DNA from: Tiliqua scincoides
Lineage: Eukaryota > Chordata > Lepidosauria > Squamata > Scincidae
Direction: 5' to 3'
DNA: 64,000 nucleotides
Assembly: GCF_035046505.1 (NCBI RefSeq)
Contig: NC_089827.1
Span: 18,351,353-18,415,352 of the forward strand
This document shows, one piece after another, positions 56,701-64,000 of the stretch. How positions within the stretch are numbered: position 1 is the stretch's first letter; every line of letters starts with the position of its first letter. A model generated the notes under the pieces. It was given only the letters and a program-made list of their open reading frames with translations, was not told where the DNA came from and ran no database searches. The position numbers and the translations under genes were made by a program.

Positions 56701-57732
56701 TGGAAAGCCCCCCCCCCAAAGAGTCAAGGACATGAGGTGGATGGGGAGAGGGATGTTCTTTTCTCTCTCACACAGCACCAGAACCAGGGGATCATCCACT
56801 AAAACTGAGTGGGGAGAGTCAGAATAGATAAAAGAAAATATTTCTTTACCCACCATGTGGTTAGTCTGTGGAACTCCTTGCCACAGGCTGTGGCAATGGC
56901 ATCTGGGCTAGATGCCTTTAGAAGGGGAATGCACAAATTTCTGGAGAAAAAATCCATCACAGGTTACGAGCCATGATGGTTATGGGCAACCTCCTGATTT
57001 TAGTAGGCTACCTCAGAATGCCAGATGCAAGGGACTGGCACCAGGATGCAGGTCCCTTATGCGCTCCCTCAGGCACCTAGTGGGCCACTGCGAGCCACAG
57101 GAAGCAGGACCAGAAAGCCCTTTGGCCCAGTGGGGCTTTTTTATGAGGCAGGTGAGGCAGAGCCTCCCCACCAGTGTCCCTTGAAAAGCGCCGCCACCTT
57201 GTGAAGTGGGCAAGCGCCCACAACCCACTAGAGCGCAAGCACCCACAAGTCACAACCCACCCACAGGGTTGTGAGTGCTTGTGCATCTCCCAAGCAGCTT
57301 TTGGAAGGACTCCAGTGGGGAGGCTCAGCCTCACCTGCCTCCCCCTCCACGGCACATCCCTGCCTCTTAGCCATGGGTGGCACACTCTAGACCGGCTTAG
57401 AAAGTTTCAATGAGGGCATCGCTGCCTGGGAGAAGAGGTGCCAGGCCTGGAGGCTGTAGTTCAGCCCCCTCCCTCCCCCGTAGAGTGGAAGGAAAAGTCT
57501 CTCCACGTCCCAGTGCAAGTAAGTGCCTGAAGTTTGGTCCATCATCATCATCATCATCATCATCTCTGGCCCCCCTCTAGCTCCTGCACTGGAGAGGCAG
57601 GGAGGGAGGGAGGCAGGGAGGGAGCCACCCCCGGGCAGGGAGTTTGGAGGGCCCCCAGGGGAAGGCAGGGAGCAGGGGGTCGGAGGAGGCTGGGAGCCAG
57701 GGGGTACCTTGGATGCCCGTCTGGTGGGACAT
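41552..57732 (-). CDS. TWF1: TWF1, twinfilin-1 (9 coding exons)
   Basis: Actin monomer-binding and barbed-end capping protein with two ADF-homology domains. Exons on the minus strand: 57708-57732, 50381-50458, 48930-49108, 47591-47686, 46790-46894, 45174-45299, 44699-44849, 43608-43729, 41552-41722. They join to 350 codons plus stop, the same length as human TWF1, with all phases agreeing. The first ADF-H domain spans exons 1-4 ([40 protein letters not shown]). The linker is exon 5 ([17 protein letters not shown]). The second ADF-H domain spans exons 6-9. The C-terminal tail [20 protein letters not shown] is the region known to contact capping protein. The first exon encodes only MSHQTGIQ and is about 7.2 kb from exon 2. 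Confidence 0.96.
42406..42770 (-). mobile_element. LINE-type 3' end with (TAA)n tail
   Basis: A TAA microsatellite (42406-42432), then TATATACCGCCTTTCTTGG and AAGGCGGTTTACATAGGCAG; shared with 35110-35310. In TWF1 intron 8. Confidence 0.68.
43176..43345 (+). mobile_element. Sauria-type SINE
   Basis: A tRNA-like head with GGGGCCACAGCTCAATGGTT (A-box region) and GGTTCAACTCC (B box, 43231-43241), then CTAGAGAGCTGATGCCACTG and AACTGAACTAGACTGACC. This matches the Sauria SINE of squamates as I recall it. In TWF1 intron 8. Confidence 0.75.
43608..43729 (-). CDS. TWF1: TWF1 coding exon 8
   Basis: Acceptor ATTCTGCAG and donor AAAG|GTAAAA. It encodes [20 protein letters not shown] and [17 protein letters not shown]. 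Confidence 0.95.
43930..44015 (+). repeat. Single palindromic AATCCTA repeat
   Basis: CTACAATCCTATGCACAC followed by GAGCAAGCCCCACTGA, in TWF1 intron 7; it lies next to an AATCCTA-ended MITE. Confidence 0.7.
44026..44217 (-). mobile_element. AATCCTA-ended MITE
   Basis: Ends TAAGGGTACAATCCTAACCC and GGGTTAGGATTGCACCCTTA, including TA at both edges. In TWF1 intron 7. Confidence 0.78.
44699..44849 (-). CDS. TWF1: TWF1 coding exon 7
   Basis: Acceptor CTATTAACAG and donor ATAG|GTATGA. It encodes [20 protein letters not shown] and [16 protein letters not shown]. Confidence 0.95.
44957..45046 (+). repeat. Single palindromic AATCCTA repeat
   Basis: GCAATTCTATACACAC to CCTAGGATTGCAC, in TWF1 intron 6. 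Confidence 0.72.
45174..45299 (-). CDS. TWF1: TWF1 coding exon 6
   Basis: 42 codons in phase 0, acceptor TTCTTCCCAG and donor TTG|GTAGGT. It encodes [20 protein letters not shown] and [16 protein letters not shown]. Confidence 0.95.
45720..46071. mobile_element. CACAGGCC-ended MITE with long internal palindrome
   Basis: A 352-bp element with inverted ends (CACAGGCC / GGCCTGTG) preceded by TA. The middle is a near-perfect inverted repeat around 45840-45960 (TTCCTCAAGAGGAAG core; arms containing AGTGAATGGTTCAAACAGC). It lies in TWF1 intron 5. Confidence 0.75.
46148..46475 (-). mobile_element. LINE ORF end with zinc finger
   Basis: An open frame (46173-46436) reads [20 protein letters not shown] then [20 protein letters not shown] and C. 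The C-x2-C ... H-x-C finger after a WRQ..FE block is known from the C-terminus of some LINE reverse transcriptases. It is a 5'-truncated copy in TWF1 intron 5, a different family from the WNSLP group. Confidence 0.7.
46790..46894 (-). CDS. TWF1: TWF1 coding exon 5
   Basis: 35 codons in phase 0, acceptor GTTTTCAG and donor GAG|GTACTT. It encodes [20 protein letters not shown] and [15 protein letters not shown]. Confidence 0.96.
47020..47492. mobile_element. Longer AATCCTA-ended repeat
   Basis: Starts CAGCCCAGTCCTATCCATTG and ends near ATAGGATCAGGAT. It shares GCTACTTGGA and ATGCAGCA..CAG with other copies. In TWF1 intron 4. Confidence 0.55.
47591..47686 (-). CDS. TWF1: TWF1 coding exon 4
   Basis: 32 codons in phase 0, acceptor CTTATCAG and donor AAG|GTCAGT. 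It encodes [20 protein letters not shown] and [12 protein letters not shown]. Confidence 0.95.
48930..49108 (-). CDS. TWF1: TWF1 coding exon 3
   Basis: Acceptor TCCTCACAG and donor CCT|GTAAGT. It encodes [20 protein letters not shown] and [20 protein letters not shown]. Confidence 0.96.
49606..49938 (+). mobile_element. hAT-type element (CTCCAAACTC family)
   Basis: Ends CAGGGGCCTCCAAACTCCGG and AGAGTTTGGAGACCTTTG; flanks atctaggg and ctctaggg agree at 7 of 8. In TWF1 intron 2. Confidence 0.82.
50148..50178. repeat. (TC)n followed by poly-C
   Basis: A TC microsatellite then about twelve C in TWF1 intron 2. Confidence 0.8.
50381..50458 (-). CDS. TWF1: TWF1 coding exon 2
   Basis: Acceptor CGTTTTCAG and donor AATG|GTGAGT. 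It encodes [20 protein letters not shown] and KIIIEN. Confidence 0.95.
50864..51220 (+). mobile_element. hAT-type element
   Basis: Ends CAATGTTTCTCAAACTGTGG and GTTTGGGAACCACTG; perfect 8-bp duplication ctctaggg at 50856-50863 and 51221-51228. Confidence 0.88.
51229..52602. other. TWF1 intron 1, no feature seen
   Basis: Mostly unique AT-rich intron sequence without a recognised repeat or exon. Confidence 0.45.
52603..53113. mobile_element. Longer AATCCTA-ended repeat
   Basis: Bounded by GATCCTACTGACAGG and TTGGATAGGATTGAGC; opposite in orientation to 47020-47492. In TWF1 intron 1. Confidence 0.55.
53184..53581 (+). mobile_element. hAT-type element with GC-rich palindromic core
   Basis: Ends TAATGGTTCTCAAGC and GTTTGAGAACTACTG; flanks cacaatac and cactatac agree at 7 of 8. 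Same family as 33166-33600. The interior has a long imperfect inverted repeat. Confidence 0.8.
53590..53818 (+). mobile_element. hAT-type MITE (GATTTTCAACC family)
   Basis: Ends CAGTGATTTTCAACC and GGTTGAAAATGGCTG, with a perfect 8-bp duplication cactatac at 53582-53589 and 53819-53826. It abuts another hAT-type element directly. Confidence 0.9.
53869..54046 (+). mobile_element. AATCCTA-ended MITE
   Basis: Ends GGGCCCAATCCTATCC and GGATAGGATTGAGCCC. Confidence 0.78.
54549..55065 (+). mobile_element. hAT-type element, older copy
   Basis: Ends CAGTGTTTTTCAAACTGTGG and AGTTTGAGAACAACTG; flanks ttacaaac and ctataaac agree at 6 of 8. The interior includes half of the palindromic AATCCTA repeat near 54755. 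Confidence 0.75.
55088..55291 (+). mobile_element. Short hAT-type element
   Basis: Ends CAGAGGTTCCCAAACAT and TTTGGAAACCCCTG(G). Direct repeats gtttaacc at 55080-55087 and 55292-55299 flank it, allowing one extra G at the 3' end. Confidence 0.7.
55300..56337. other. TWF1 intron 1, little recognised
   Basis: No exon. Worn pieces of the palindromic AATCCTA repeat occur near 56085-56230, and a poly-C run near 56240. Confidence 0.45.
56338..56500. repeat. Two palindromic AATCCTA repeats in opposite orientations
   Basis: CCCAATCCTAGGAATGTCTA then, after an array-like junction, CACTTTCCTGAGAGTCATATC to GCCTAGAATTG. Confidence 0.68.
56745..57145 (+). mobile_element. LINE 3' end (RT C-terminus and 3' UTR)
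   Basis: Contains CACAGCACCAGAACCAGGGG, TGTGGAACTCCTTGCCACAG and GGCATCTGGGCTAGATGCC. In TWF1 intron 1. Confidence 0.72.
57539..57564. repeat. (CAT)n microsatellite in TWF1 intron 1
   Basis: About eight CAT repeats roughly 145 bp inside the first TWF1 intron. Confidence 0.9.
57708..57732 (-). CDS. TWF1: TWF1 coding exon 1 (8 codons)
   Basis: ATG followed by SHQTGIQ and one base, then donor CAAG|GTACCC. The peptide is identical to the human N-terminus. It lies in CpG-rich sequence. Confidence 0.95.
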
Positions 57733-58024
57733 GGCGCGGAGCGACCTCTGGCCAACGCAGGCTCCAGCAGGGGGACAGGTAGGCGCTGCTGCCCGGGGAG
57801 TCCGGACCGGTCCGGGACTCTCACGTGACGCGCCGGCGCCACTCAGCAGCTCGCATTCCTTTCTTCCGGCCCGGCTGCTGAGCTGGGATTACTCTGCCAA
57901 GCGCCGCCCCGAGCCCGGCTGCTCTCTCCGAAGGACGCTGCCTGGGGGAGCGAGCACCCCGTGGGCAGCCGGGCTCAGCCCGAGCTGGGCTGGCTCGCAA
58001 GCAAGCGACAGCCCCAGCCCAGGA

Positions 58025-58558
58025 GGGTCTACTCAGGAGTAAGCCCCATGGGGTTCAGTGGAGCCTACTCCCAGGAAAGTGTGCCCAGGACTGGAGCCCC
58101 AGCCTGGCCACACTTTCCTGGGAGTAAACCCCATTGACTCTGATGGGACTTACTTCTGAGTAGACAGGCATAGGATTGGGCTCCCAGGCCGCCATCCTAG
58201 CCGCACTTTCCCGGGAGTAAGCCCCATTGGAAACAATGGGGCTTACTTCTGAGTAGACATGCAGAGGGCTGGACTCCCAGGCTCCAGAGCTGTCCTCTCT
58301 TTCCTGGGAGTAAGCCCCACTGACTCTAATGGGACCTACTTCTGAGTAGACAAGCCTAGGCTTGGGCTCTGAGGCTGCCATCCTATCCACACTTTCCTGG
58401 GAGTAAGCACCACTGACTATAATGGGACTTCTGAATAGATAAGTATAGGATTGGGCTCCCAGGCTGCAATCCTATACACACTTTCCTAGAAGAAAGCCCC
58501 ATTGACTCTAATGGGAATTACTTCTGAGTTACACATGCCTGGGATTGGGCTTCCAAGC
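58025..58558 (+). repeat. Tandem array of the same palindromic repeat, 6 units
   Basis: Six copies about 90 bp apart, the first inverted. The typical spacer is GGGCTCCCAGGCTGCCATCC. It lies directly upstream of the CpG-rich TWF1 first exon. Confidence 0.85.
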
Positions 58559-58559
58559 T

Positions 58560-59164
58560 CTTAGGACTGGCCTCCTCCAAGTCATTTGCTTTAGAGGTGC
58601 AAACTAAATAGCCAACAACTTTTAGCAACTACTCATGTTTACCTTCAAGTGGGTCCTCCCAGGGCCTCCCAGAGGAATTTTATCAGGGGGTACAAAGTTT
58701 CTTTTGGGCCCCTTCTGAAAGGAGAGGGGAGGGGGAAACAGAGCCAGGAGGGTGATGAGAGTGTGGGCAGAACAGAGGTGGGGAGGGGGCAGAACAGGGC
58801 AGGGGGAGGATGGCAACAGCCAGAAAAGTATTTGGTGCCCAGGTCTACTGGACTTCCCAATGTGGAGCCCACGTGTACCCACCTGTACAGCACTGGCAGC
58901 TAGATACAGTAATACAAAAAACCAAAGGCACTCCTCTTTAAAATATTTTAAATATATAAAATCATTACAGAAAACCAGCAACATAGTGTTTAGGCTCATG
59001 CTAGAATGGAAAGTGTCTTGTGTGTACCAAAGTGTACTTCTACAGTAGCTGTAGTTCCCTTACTCTGACTTGCACCACAGCTTCCTCCTAACCTGCCCAA
59101 GATATCAGGCAGGCTGGTTGACCTGCCTATTCCAGTGCAGGTTAGGATTACGCTGCGCCCTGCT
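58560..59164. other. Intergenic upstream of TWF1, no gene seen
   Basis: GC-rich at first (58640-58810) with GGGGCAGAACAGGG-like purine tracts; both strands are open by chance. No recognised gene. Confidence 0.45.
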
Positions 59165-59246
59165 ATGATCCTTCAGTTACCTGGGAGTAAAACCCACTGA
59201 AATCAATGGAGCTTATTTCTAAGTAGATATACATAGGATTGCTTAG
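59165..59246 (+). repeat. Single palindromic AATCCTA repeat
   Basis: CTATGATCCTTCAG to ACATAGGATTGC, with GGGAGTAAAACCCACTGA. Confidence 0.68.
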
Positions 59247-59786
59247 TAAATCATGCTTTTACTTCCTAATTACTAAAAATAAATGATTATAATGGTATCA
59301 TAAGAGCTCTGTCTCTTTTCATACTGAAAATGTCAGATATTGATATTATTTATTAAAATTTAATAAAATAAATGTTAAATATTAAAGAAATTGCTTTATT
59401 TTTCATGTGACAAAGAATCTGTTACCCAATGCCCTTAAGGACTAGCAAAATTATACATATATTAGGCATGATGGATCATGTTTTGGTGATACCTGGGGAA
59501 AGGTAACATATAATCATCTCACAAAAATTTGCATAACAATGGGCAACATCAAAGCTCAGCATTTTGAGTCTGTTTCTTTGCATGTTTATGTCCTATTGAA
59601 CTTACTTCTGAGACTGTAAACAGGAACAGGCAGCATAACACATTGGTGTCAACAGAACAAAATCAGGCACACACTGAAGTCTCCCACTGAAATCAAAGAA
59701 TTTTAAAATTGCTTAGGCTGGACAGAGTCCAATATCTACATGACTGAAAAATCATTGGGACTAGTACATAGTGAATTTGTTTAAAA

Positions 59787-60299
59787 CAGAGTTGGGCAAA
59801 CATTTTAGCAGGAGGGCCACATCATCTCTCTAACACTGCGTTGGGGGCCAGGAAAAAAAAATTAACTTACATTTCAAATTTGAATACATTTACATAAATG
59901 AATACATCAGAGATAGAACTGATATGAATGAATGAATTTTACTGAGCTTATTTATAATACACATGAGAATTGTAATTCAGGCATTTAGAACCACATGAAA
60001 ACTATTCATTGTTTGCCACACACCTCTTGCACAGTGAAAACATACAGACAAAGCCAGAAACACATGGAGACATAAATTGTTCAGAGGCAATGGGGGGGGG
60101 GAGTGGGGTTTAAAATGTCAGGCCTTGCTCTAACTCGGCCTGCAGCTTGCATTTGTTGGTCACAACCAGCAGTCAAGGACCAGCATGGGCTCCAACAGTC
60201 TCCAACAGGCCAGAGGCTCATTGGAGACTGGGGGCTCCCTACTGGCCAGATTGGGGGACGGTTGCAAATGGCCTCCAGGCTGGGGTTTGCCTGCCCCTG
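59787..60299 (+). mobile_element. hAT-type element (GGGCAAAC family)
   Basis: Ends CAGAGTTGGGCAAACATTT and GGTTTGCCTGCCCCTG; perfect 8-bp duplication gtttaaaa at 59779-59786 and 60300-60307. Confidence 0.88.
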
Positions 60300-60415
60300 G
60301 TTTAAAACATTTATATCCTGCATTTCTGTTTTTAATTCCCAAGATGGCTTACATTTAAAATAATCACAATAACAATAAAATCCCAAAAGATGCAATGAAG
60401 CATCAAGGACCCCTG

Positions 60416-60658
60416 CTAATTGGGTAAGAGGCACTTTTTCAAGTGGGTGCTCCTTTTTTTAGCAGGGGGAGAGTAACTGGCCCACCTCACCCCAGCACTG
60501 TCTGTTTTAGTGGCTGTCTGCTGGTATTCATTTGCATCTTTTTAGATTGTGAGCCCTTTTGGGACAGGGAGCCATTCAGTTATTTGATTTACCTCTGTAA
60601 ACCGCTTTGTGAACTTTTAGTTGAAAAGCAGTATATAAATACTGTTAATAATAATAAC
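60416..60658 (+). mobile_element. SINE/LINE 3' end
   Basis: Nearly identical to 24598-24832 and ends AAGCAGTATATAAATACTG plus an AAT-rich tail. Confidence 0.72.
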
Positions 60659-61459
60659 CAACATCAATTAAAAGCAGTCATAGTACAGGCTATTAAAAGC
60701 CTGGGGAAATAGAACTGTTGATCAAATTGAATTATTCAATCAGTGTCTGACCCTTGTTGACTATTGATACCTGGCATCTAAAACAACACAGGCAAACAGA
60801 CTGAGAGAGTCCACAGACAAGCTGAATCCCTAGAAGCAATCTACCTTCCTCTGATGAAGATCTTAGCACCCAGTTTGTGTGTTACCTCGGATACCCAGGG
60901 CCCAGGTCATTTTGAGGTTAAGGTGGATCACCCAGCACATTGTCTAGGATTGATTGAGTGAGAGTTATACCCAGTAGAAAACTCTCAGAATAACTCGAGT
61001 ATTGCAAACCATTGATTTCAGTAAGACAATTCACCTGTGGTGATGGTGACTTTGTGACCATTTGTGCAAGAGACTGCTGGATCAGCTTTGTTCATTAAGG
61101 CAAAAGGTTCATAGTACATGCACATTCTCAGGTCACAGTTCCTGGATTGTGAAACCTGAACATTCTTTCTGCATGATCCTGATTTCCTTGACTGCAGAAA
61201 GCCAGTGTTAACAGTTTTGTCATCATCCTTGTCTGAACTAGCAGCAGCTACAGTGGTGGCAGTGAAGTATGTCTCAGTTGTCCATCACTATAATGGTGAC
61301 AGAAACAAGGAAGAACTGTCACCCACCCACTGCCCAGTAAGCTTTTCCAGCTGCATACCAGCAGTGTTGTTGTAATGGAAATGTGCAAGATCCATGGAAG
61401 AGATAGGGTGTGGTGTTAACAGTGATCCCTTGCTGTGGCAGGCAAGCATGGGGTTAACA
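60659..61459. other. Intergenic, no gene seen
   Basis: Unique sequence without recognisable exons or repeats. Confidence 0.45.
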
Positions 61460-62010
61460 GCATAAGAACATAAGAACAGCCCCACTGGGTCAGGCCATAG
61501 GCCCATCTAGTCCAGCTTCCTGTATCTCACAGCGCCCACCAAATGCCCCAGGGAGCACACCAGATAACAAGAGACCTCATCCTGGTGCCCTCCCTTGCAT
61601 CTGGCATTCTGACATAGCCAATTTCTAAAATCAGGAGGTTGCTCATGTACATCATGGCTTGTAACCCATAATGGATTTTTCCTCCAGAAACCTGTCCAAT
61701 CCCCTTTTAAAGGCATCCAGGCCAGACGCCATTACCACATCCTGCGGCAAGGAGTTCCACAGACCAACCACACACTGAGTAAAGAAATATTTTCTTTTCT
61801 CTGTTCTAACTCTCCCAACAGTCAATTTTAGCGGATGTCCCCTGGTTCTGGTGTTATGTGAGAGTGTAAAGAGCATCTCTCTATCCACTCTGTCCCTCCC
61901 CTGCATAATTTTGTATGTCTCAATCATGTCCACGCTCAGGCACCTTTTTGTTAGACTGAAGAGCCCCAAAATGCTGTAGCCTTTCTTCATAAGAGAAGTG
62001 CCCTAGCTCA
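61460..62010 (-). mobile_element. LINE 3' end with longest open RT C-terminus
   Basis: The minus strand stays open for 112 codons (61652-61990) and reads LGLFSLTKRCLSVDMIETYK, NTRTRGHPLKLTVGRVRTEK and FFTQCVVGLWNSLPQDVV. This is the C-terminus of a CR1/Rex1-like reverse transcriptase. The 3' UTR follows and ends near CATAAGAACATAAGAACAGC. No RT catalytic core is present, so this is a 5'-truncated copy. Confidence 0.78.
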
Positions 62011-62283
62011 GTCTCTCTCTATGCATGTGTGTGTGTACTGTCTGTTTCAAATGCAATCAGATATTTACTTATTTATTTAAAATTAAAAATATAAAGGATA
62101 ACTCAAAGCAAGTATTGGCATCAAAGAAAGATCAAGTCATCAATAAACCTGAATACATGGTTTTGCCTGCTGTCGCTTAAGGAACCCGCAGAAGCAACCC
62201 ACTGCAGTCCAAAGCAATCTTTTCTTTGCTTTTCCCGCTCTGGAATTGGTCACTTTGAAACTAAGTGACTGATATCATCTCAT

Positions 62284-62822
62284 GGCCTAATCCTGGCCAT
62301 GAGATGGTGGCCACTGCCCCGCAATACAGCAACACTGAGATGGCCACAGCGGCAACAAACCAGACAGAGGGCCCCTTGGCATAAGGGAGCATCATTTCCC
62401 TTATCCCATCTCAGGCCACTGCAGCCCCTATGGATATACTCAGATCTACACCAGCTCCATCTCTGGCACAGATTTGAATAGCTCATGTATGGCTTTTAGC
62501 ATGGAGGTGGGATAGGATGCAGCAGCTGCCGCCTTTCCTGCTGTCCCCACCCCCTTCTGGAATTGAACCACTCCCAGGCCACCATCCCCTCATCCAGAAA
62601 CACTCCTCCCCACTTTTCTCTCACCCTCTCCCTGCTCCATGACACCCTCCTAGTGCTCAGCAGGATACTTTCTGCTGGAGGTTCCCAGTGGTCATCCTGC
62701 TGGTATGGAGGCTTATTGCCCACTGGCACTGTTCCTCTCCCGGCCATCATGATGTGACTGATGGCCATTGCCGGGACAGTGCATGGGCTTCCCGCACTAC
62801 CTGGCAATAGGATTGGGCTGCC
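62284..62822. mobile_element. Longer AATCCTA-ended repeat
   Basis: Begins GGCCTAATCCTGGCC and ends AATAGGATTGGGCTGCC, with a GC-rich interior. Confidence 0.55.
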
Positions 62823-63170
62823 CATCAGTGTAAAAGCTGCTTTTGATTAATCATTTGTGTAACACTTTTAATGTTGAATGTTCAAGTGATGAGAAATTAT
62901 ATTCCCCTATAATCAAGTAAAGTTCTTCTGCAACCAGGTACGCATGTGTTTATTTATTGTTGCTTTAACAAAAATGAGAGGGAGAATTTAATTAGACCTT
63001 CCAATTATCACAGCTGTGACAGCAATCTAAATGTTTCACAGTTTACTGTCTCACAAAGGCCTGGCATTTGAGGCATTCAGTCTTGTTGTAACTGATTGTT
63101 CTCTTTTTGCAGAGCTAAAAACAGCAAGGAGAATTTGAGAGGCTGCAATTGGGCAATCAATAGTGTAAGA

Positions 63171-63533
63171 CAGAGTTTCTCAAACTGTGGCCTGGGACCC
63201 ACTAGGCGGATCGCAATCCAATTTCACGTGGGTCCCCATTCATTTCAATATTTTATTTTTCATATATTAGACTTGATGCTACCATGGTATGTGACTGCAT
63301 TTAGGGAAATTTACTTTGAACAGGCTACTATGTATATGCTTTTAACAATGATAGTAAATGGGACTTACTCCTGGATAAGTGTGAGTAGAATTGCAGCCTC
63401 GGTTTGTTAAAAATTTTCCTTGCATCATCCTGTTTGATGATGTCACTTCTGGTCATGGCATCACTGCTGGTGGGTCCTGACAGATTCTCGTTCTAAAAAG
63501 TGGGTCCTGGTGCTAAAAGTTTGGGAACCATTG
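63171..63533 (+). mobile_element. hAT-type element
   Basis: Ends CAGAGTTTCTCAAACTGTGG and AGTTTGGGAACCATTG; flanks gtgtaaga and gtgtaagc agree at 7 of 8. Confidence 0.83.
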
Positions 63534-64000
63534 GTGTAAGCAACTCAAGGACTTTACTAGTCTTTCTAAGTAACATTGACTATGTTCATAGCTTCATCAG
63601 GGTAAAAGAGGGACTTTAATAGATCCCCTAGACTCATGACACAGGACCTCATTATTTGAAAACCTAGTCTGTATGAATGAAAGAGGGAAAAGCAAGGATC
63701 AAACACATATTAGTCAGCTTGTCTTAAGGTATTACTGGAAAAGAGATTCTGTTAATGACATGGTTCACTCCATCACTGACTGGCTGTGACACTATTCTGT
63801 TCCTCATTCATTAAGTATGACCTGAATGCTATTTAACTCCAAGTCTAGTCCTGCCCTTTACCTGTGCAAAAAATCAGTAGTAATTGCTTTATATTCTCTT
63901 ACCAAATTGCTTACTATTTTTTTCTGGCTTATTGCTTACTGAAGCCTGGCTCCTTGATCCTGAAACCAGCCAAAACCTGCAAGCCCAATTCATGTCTCCA

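Larger units (their letters stand above)
57400..58020 (-). promoter_or_regulatory. TWF1: TWF1 CpG-rich promoter and first exon
   Basis: A dense GC/CpG tract surrounds the TWF1 ATG at 57732. About 90 bp upstream on the coding strand is a palindromic E-box TCACGTGA (57821-57828). A further 40 bp up is GCCGGAAG (57863-57870, read on the minus strand), an ETS-type site. Both motifs are common in housekeeping promoters; use here is inferred. Confidence 0.7.

Noticed and set aside
57387-58042. Several 80-150 codon open frames on both strands
   Set aside because: They overlap the CpG-rich TWF1 promoter and first exon; composition explains them.
58622-58999. 125-codon open frame upstream of TWF1
   Set aside because: Low-complexity, open on both strands, no domain or splice context recognised.
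61652-61990. Possible host gene from the 112-codon open frame
   Set aside because: The sequence is the C-terminus of a LINE reverse transcriptase and is repeated in at least four other places in the window.

Overview
The window is vertebrate nuclear DNA, most likely from a squamate reptile. The squamate call rests on a Sauria-type tRNA-derived SINE (43176-43345), many copies of repeats familiar from lizard genomes, and three intron-split genes whose predicted proteins resemble human PUS7L, IRAK4 and TWF1. Gene order and orientation (PUS7L minus, IRAK4 plus, TWF1 minus) match human 12q12 as I recall it. No species can be named from sequence alone.

Layout. 1-6056: intergenic, repeat-rich, downstream of PUS7L. 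6057-16429: PUS7L, eight coding exons on the minus strand, 695 codons plus stop, a TruD-family pseudouridine synthase. About 18.2-18.96 kb: GC-rich head-to-head promoter region shared by PUS7L and IRAK4. 20690-32285: IRAK4, eleven coding exons on the plus strand, 469 codons, the Toll/IL-1 receptor kinase, with a roughly 2.6 kb 3' UTR ending near an AATAAA at 34919. 35-40 kb: gap between convergent IRAK4 and TWF1. 41552-57732: TWF1, nine coding exons on the minus strand, 350 codons, the actin-binding protein twinfilin-1; its first exon holds only eight codons and lies in a CpG-rich promoter at 57.4-58.0 kb. 58-64 kb: intergenic repeats upstream of TWF1.

All 28 coding exons were placed by matching the translated sequence to remembered human proteins and then choosing GT/AG borders whose phases agree. 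The reading frame stays open through each gene, so all three look intact. They share no pathway: PUS7L modifies RNA, IRAK4 relays innate immune signals, TWF1 controls actin filament ends.

The rest is a dense record of transposition. At least a dozen short hAT-type elements keep readable 8-bp target duplications, nearly all with TA in the middle. There are also TA-inserting and TTAA-flanked MITEs, Tigger-like remnants, LINE 3' ends, SINEs, one solo LTR close to a PUS7L splice site, and two tandem arrays of a palindromic repeat that adjoin the two promoter regions. I found no evidence of an undescribed multi-gene system. The points most worth checking are an aspartate in place of an activation-loop serine in IRAK4, the promoter-side palindrome arrays, and the hAT target-site signature.
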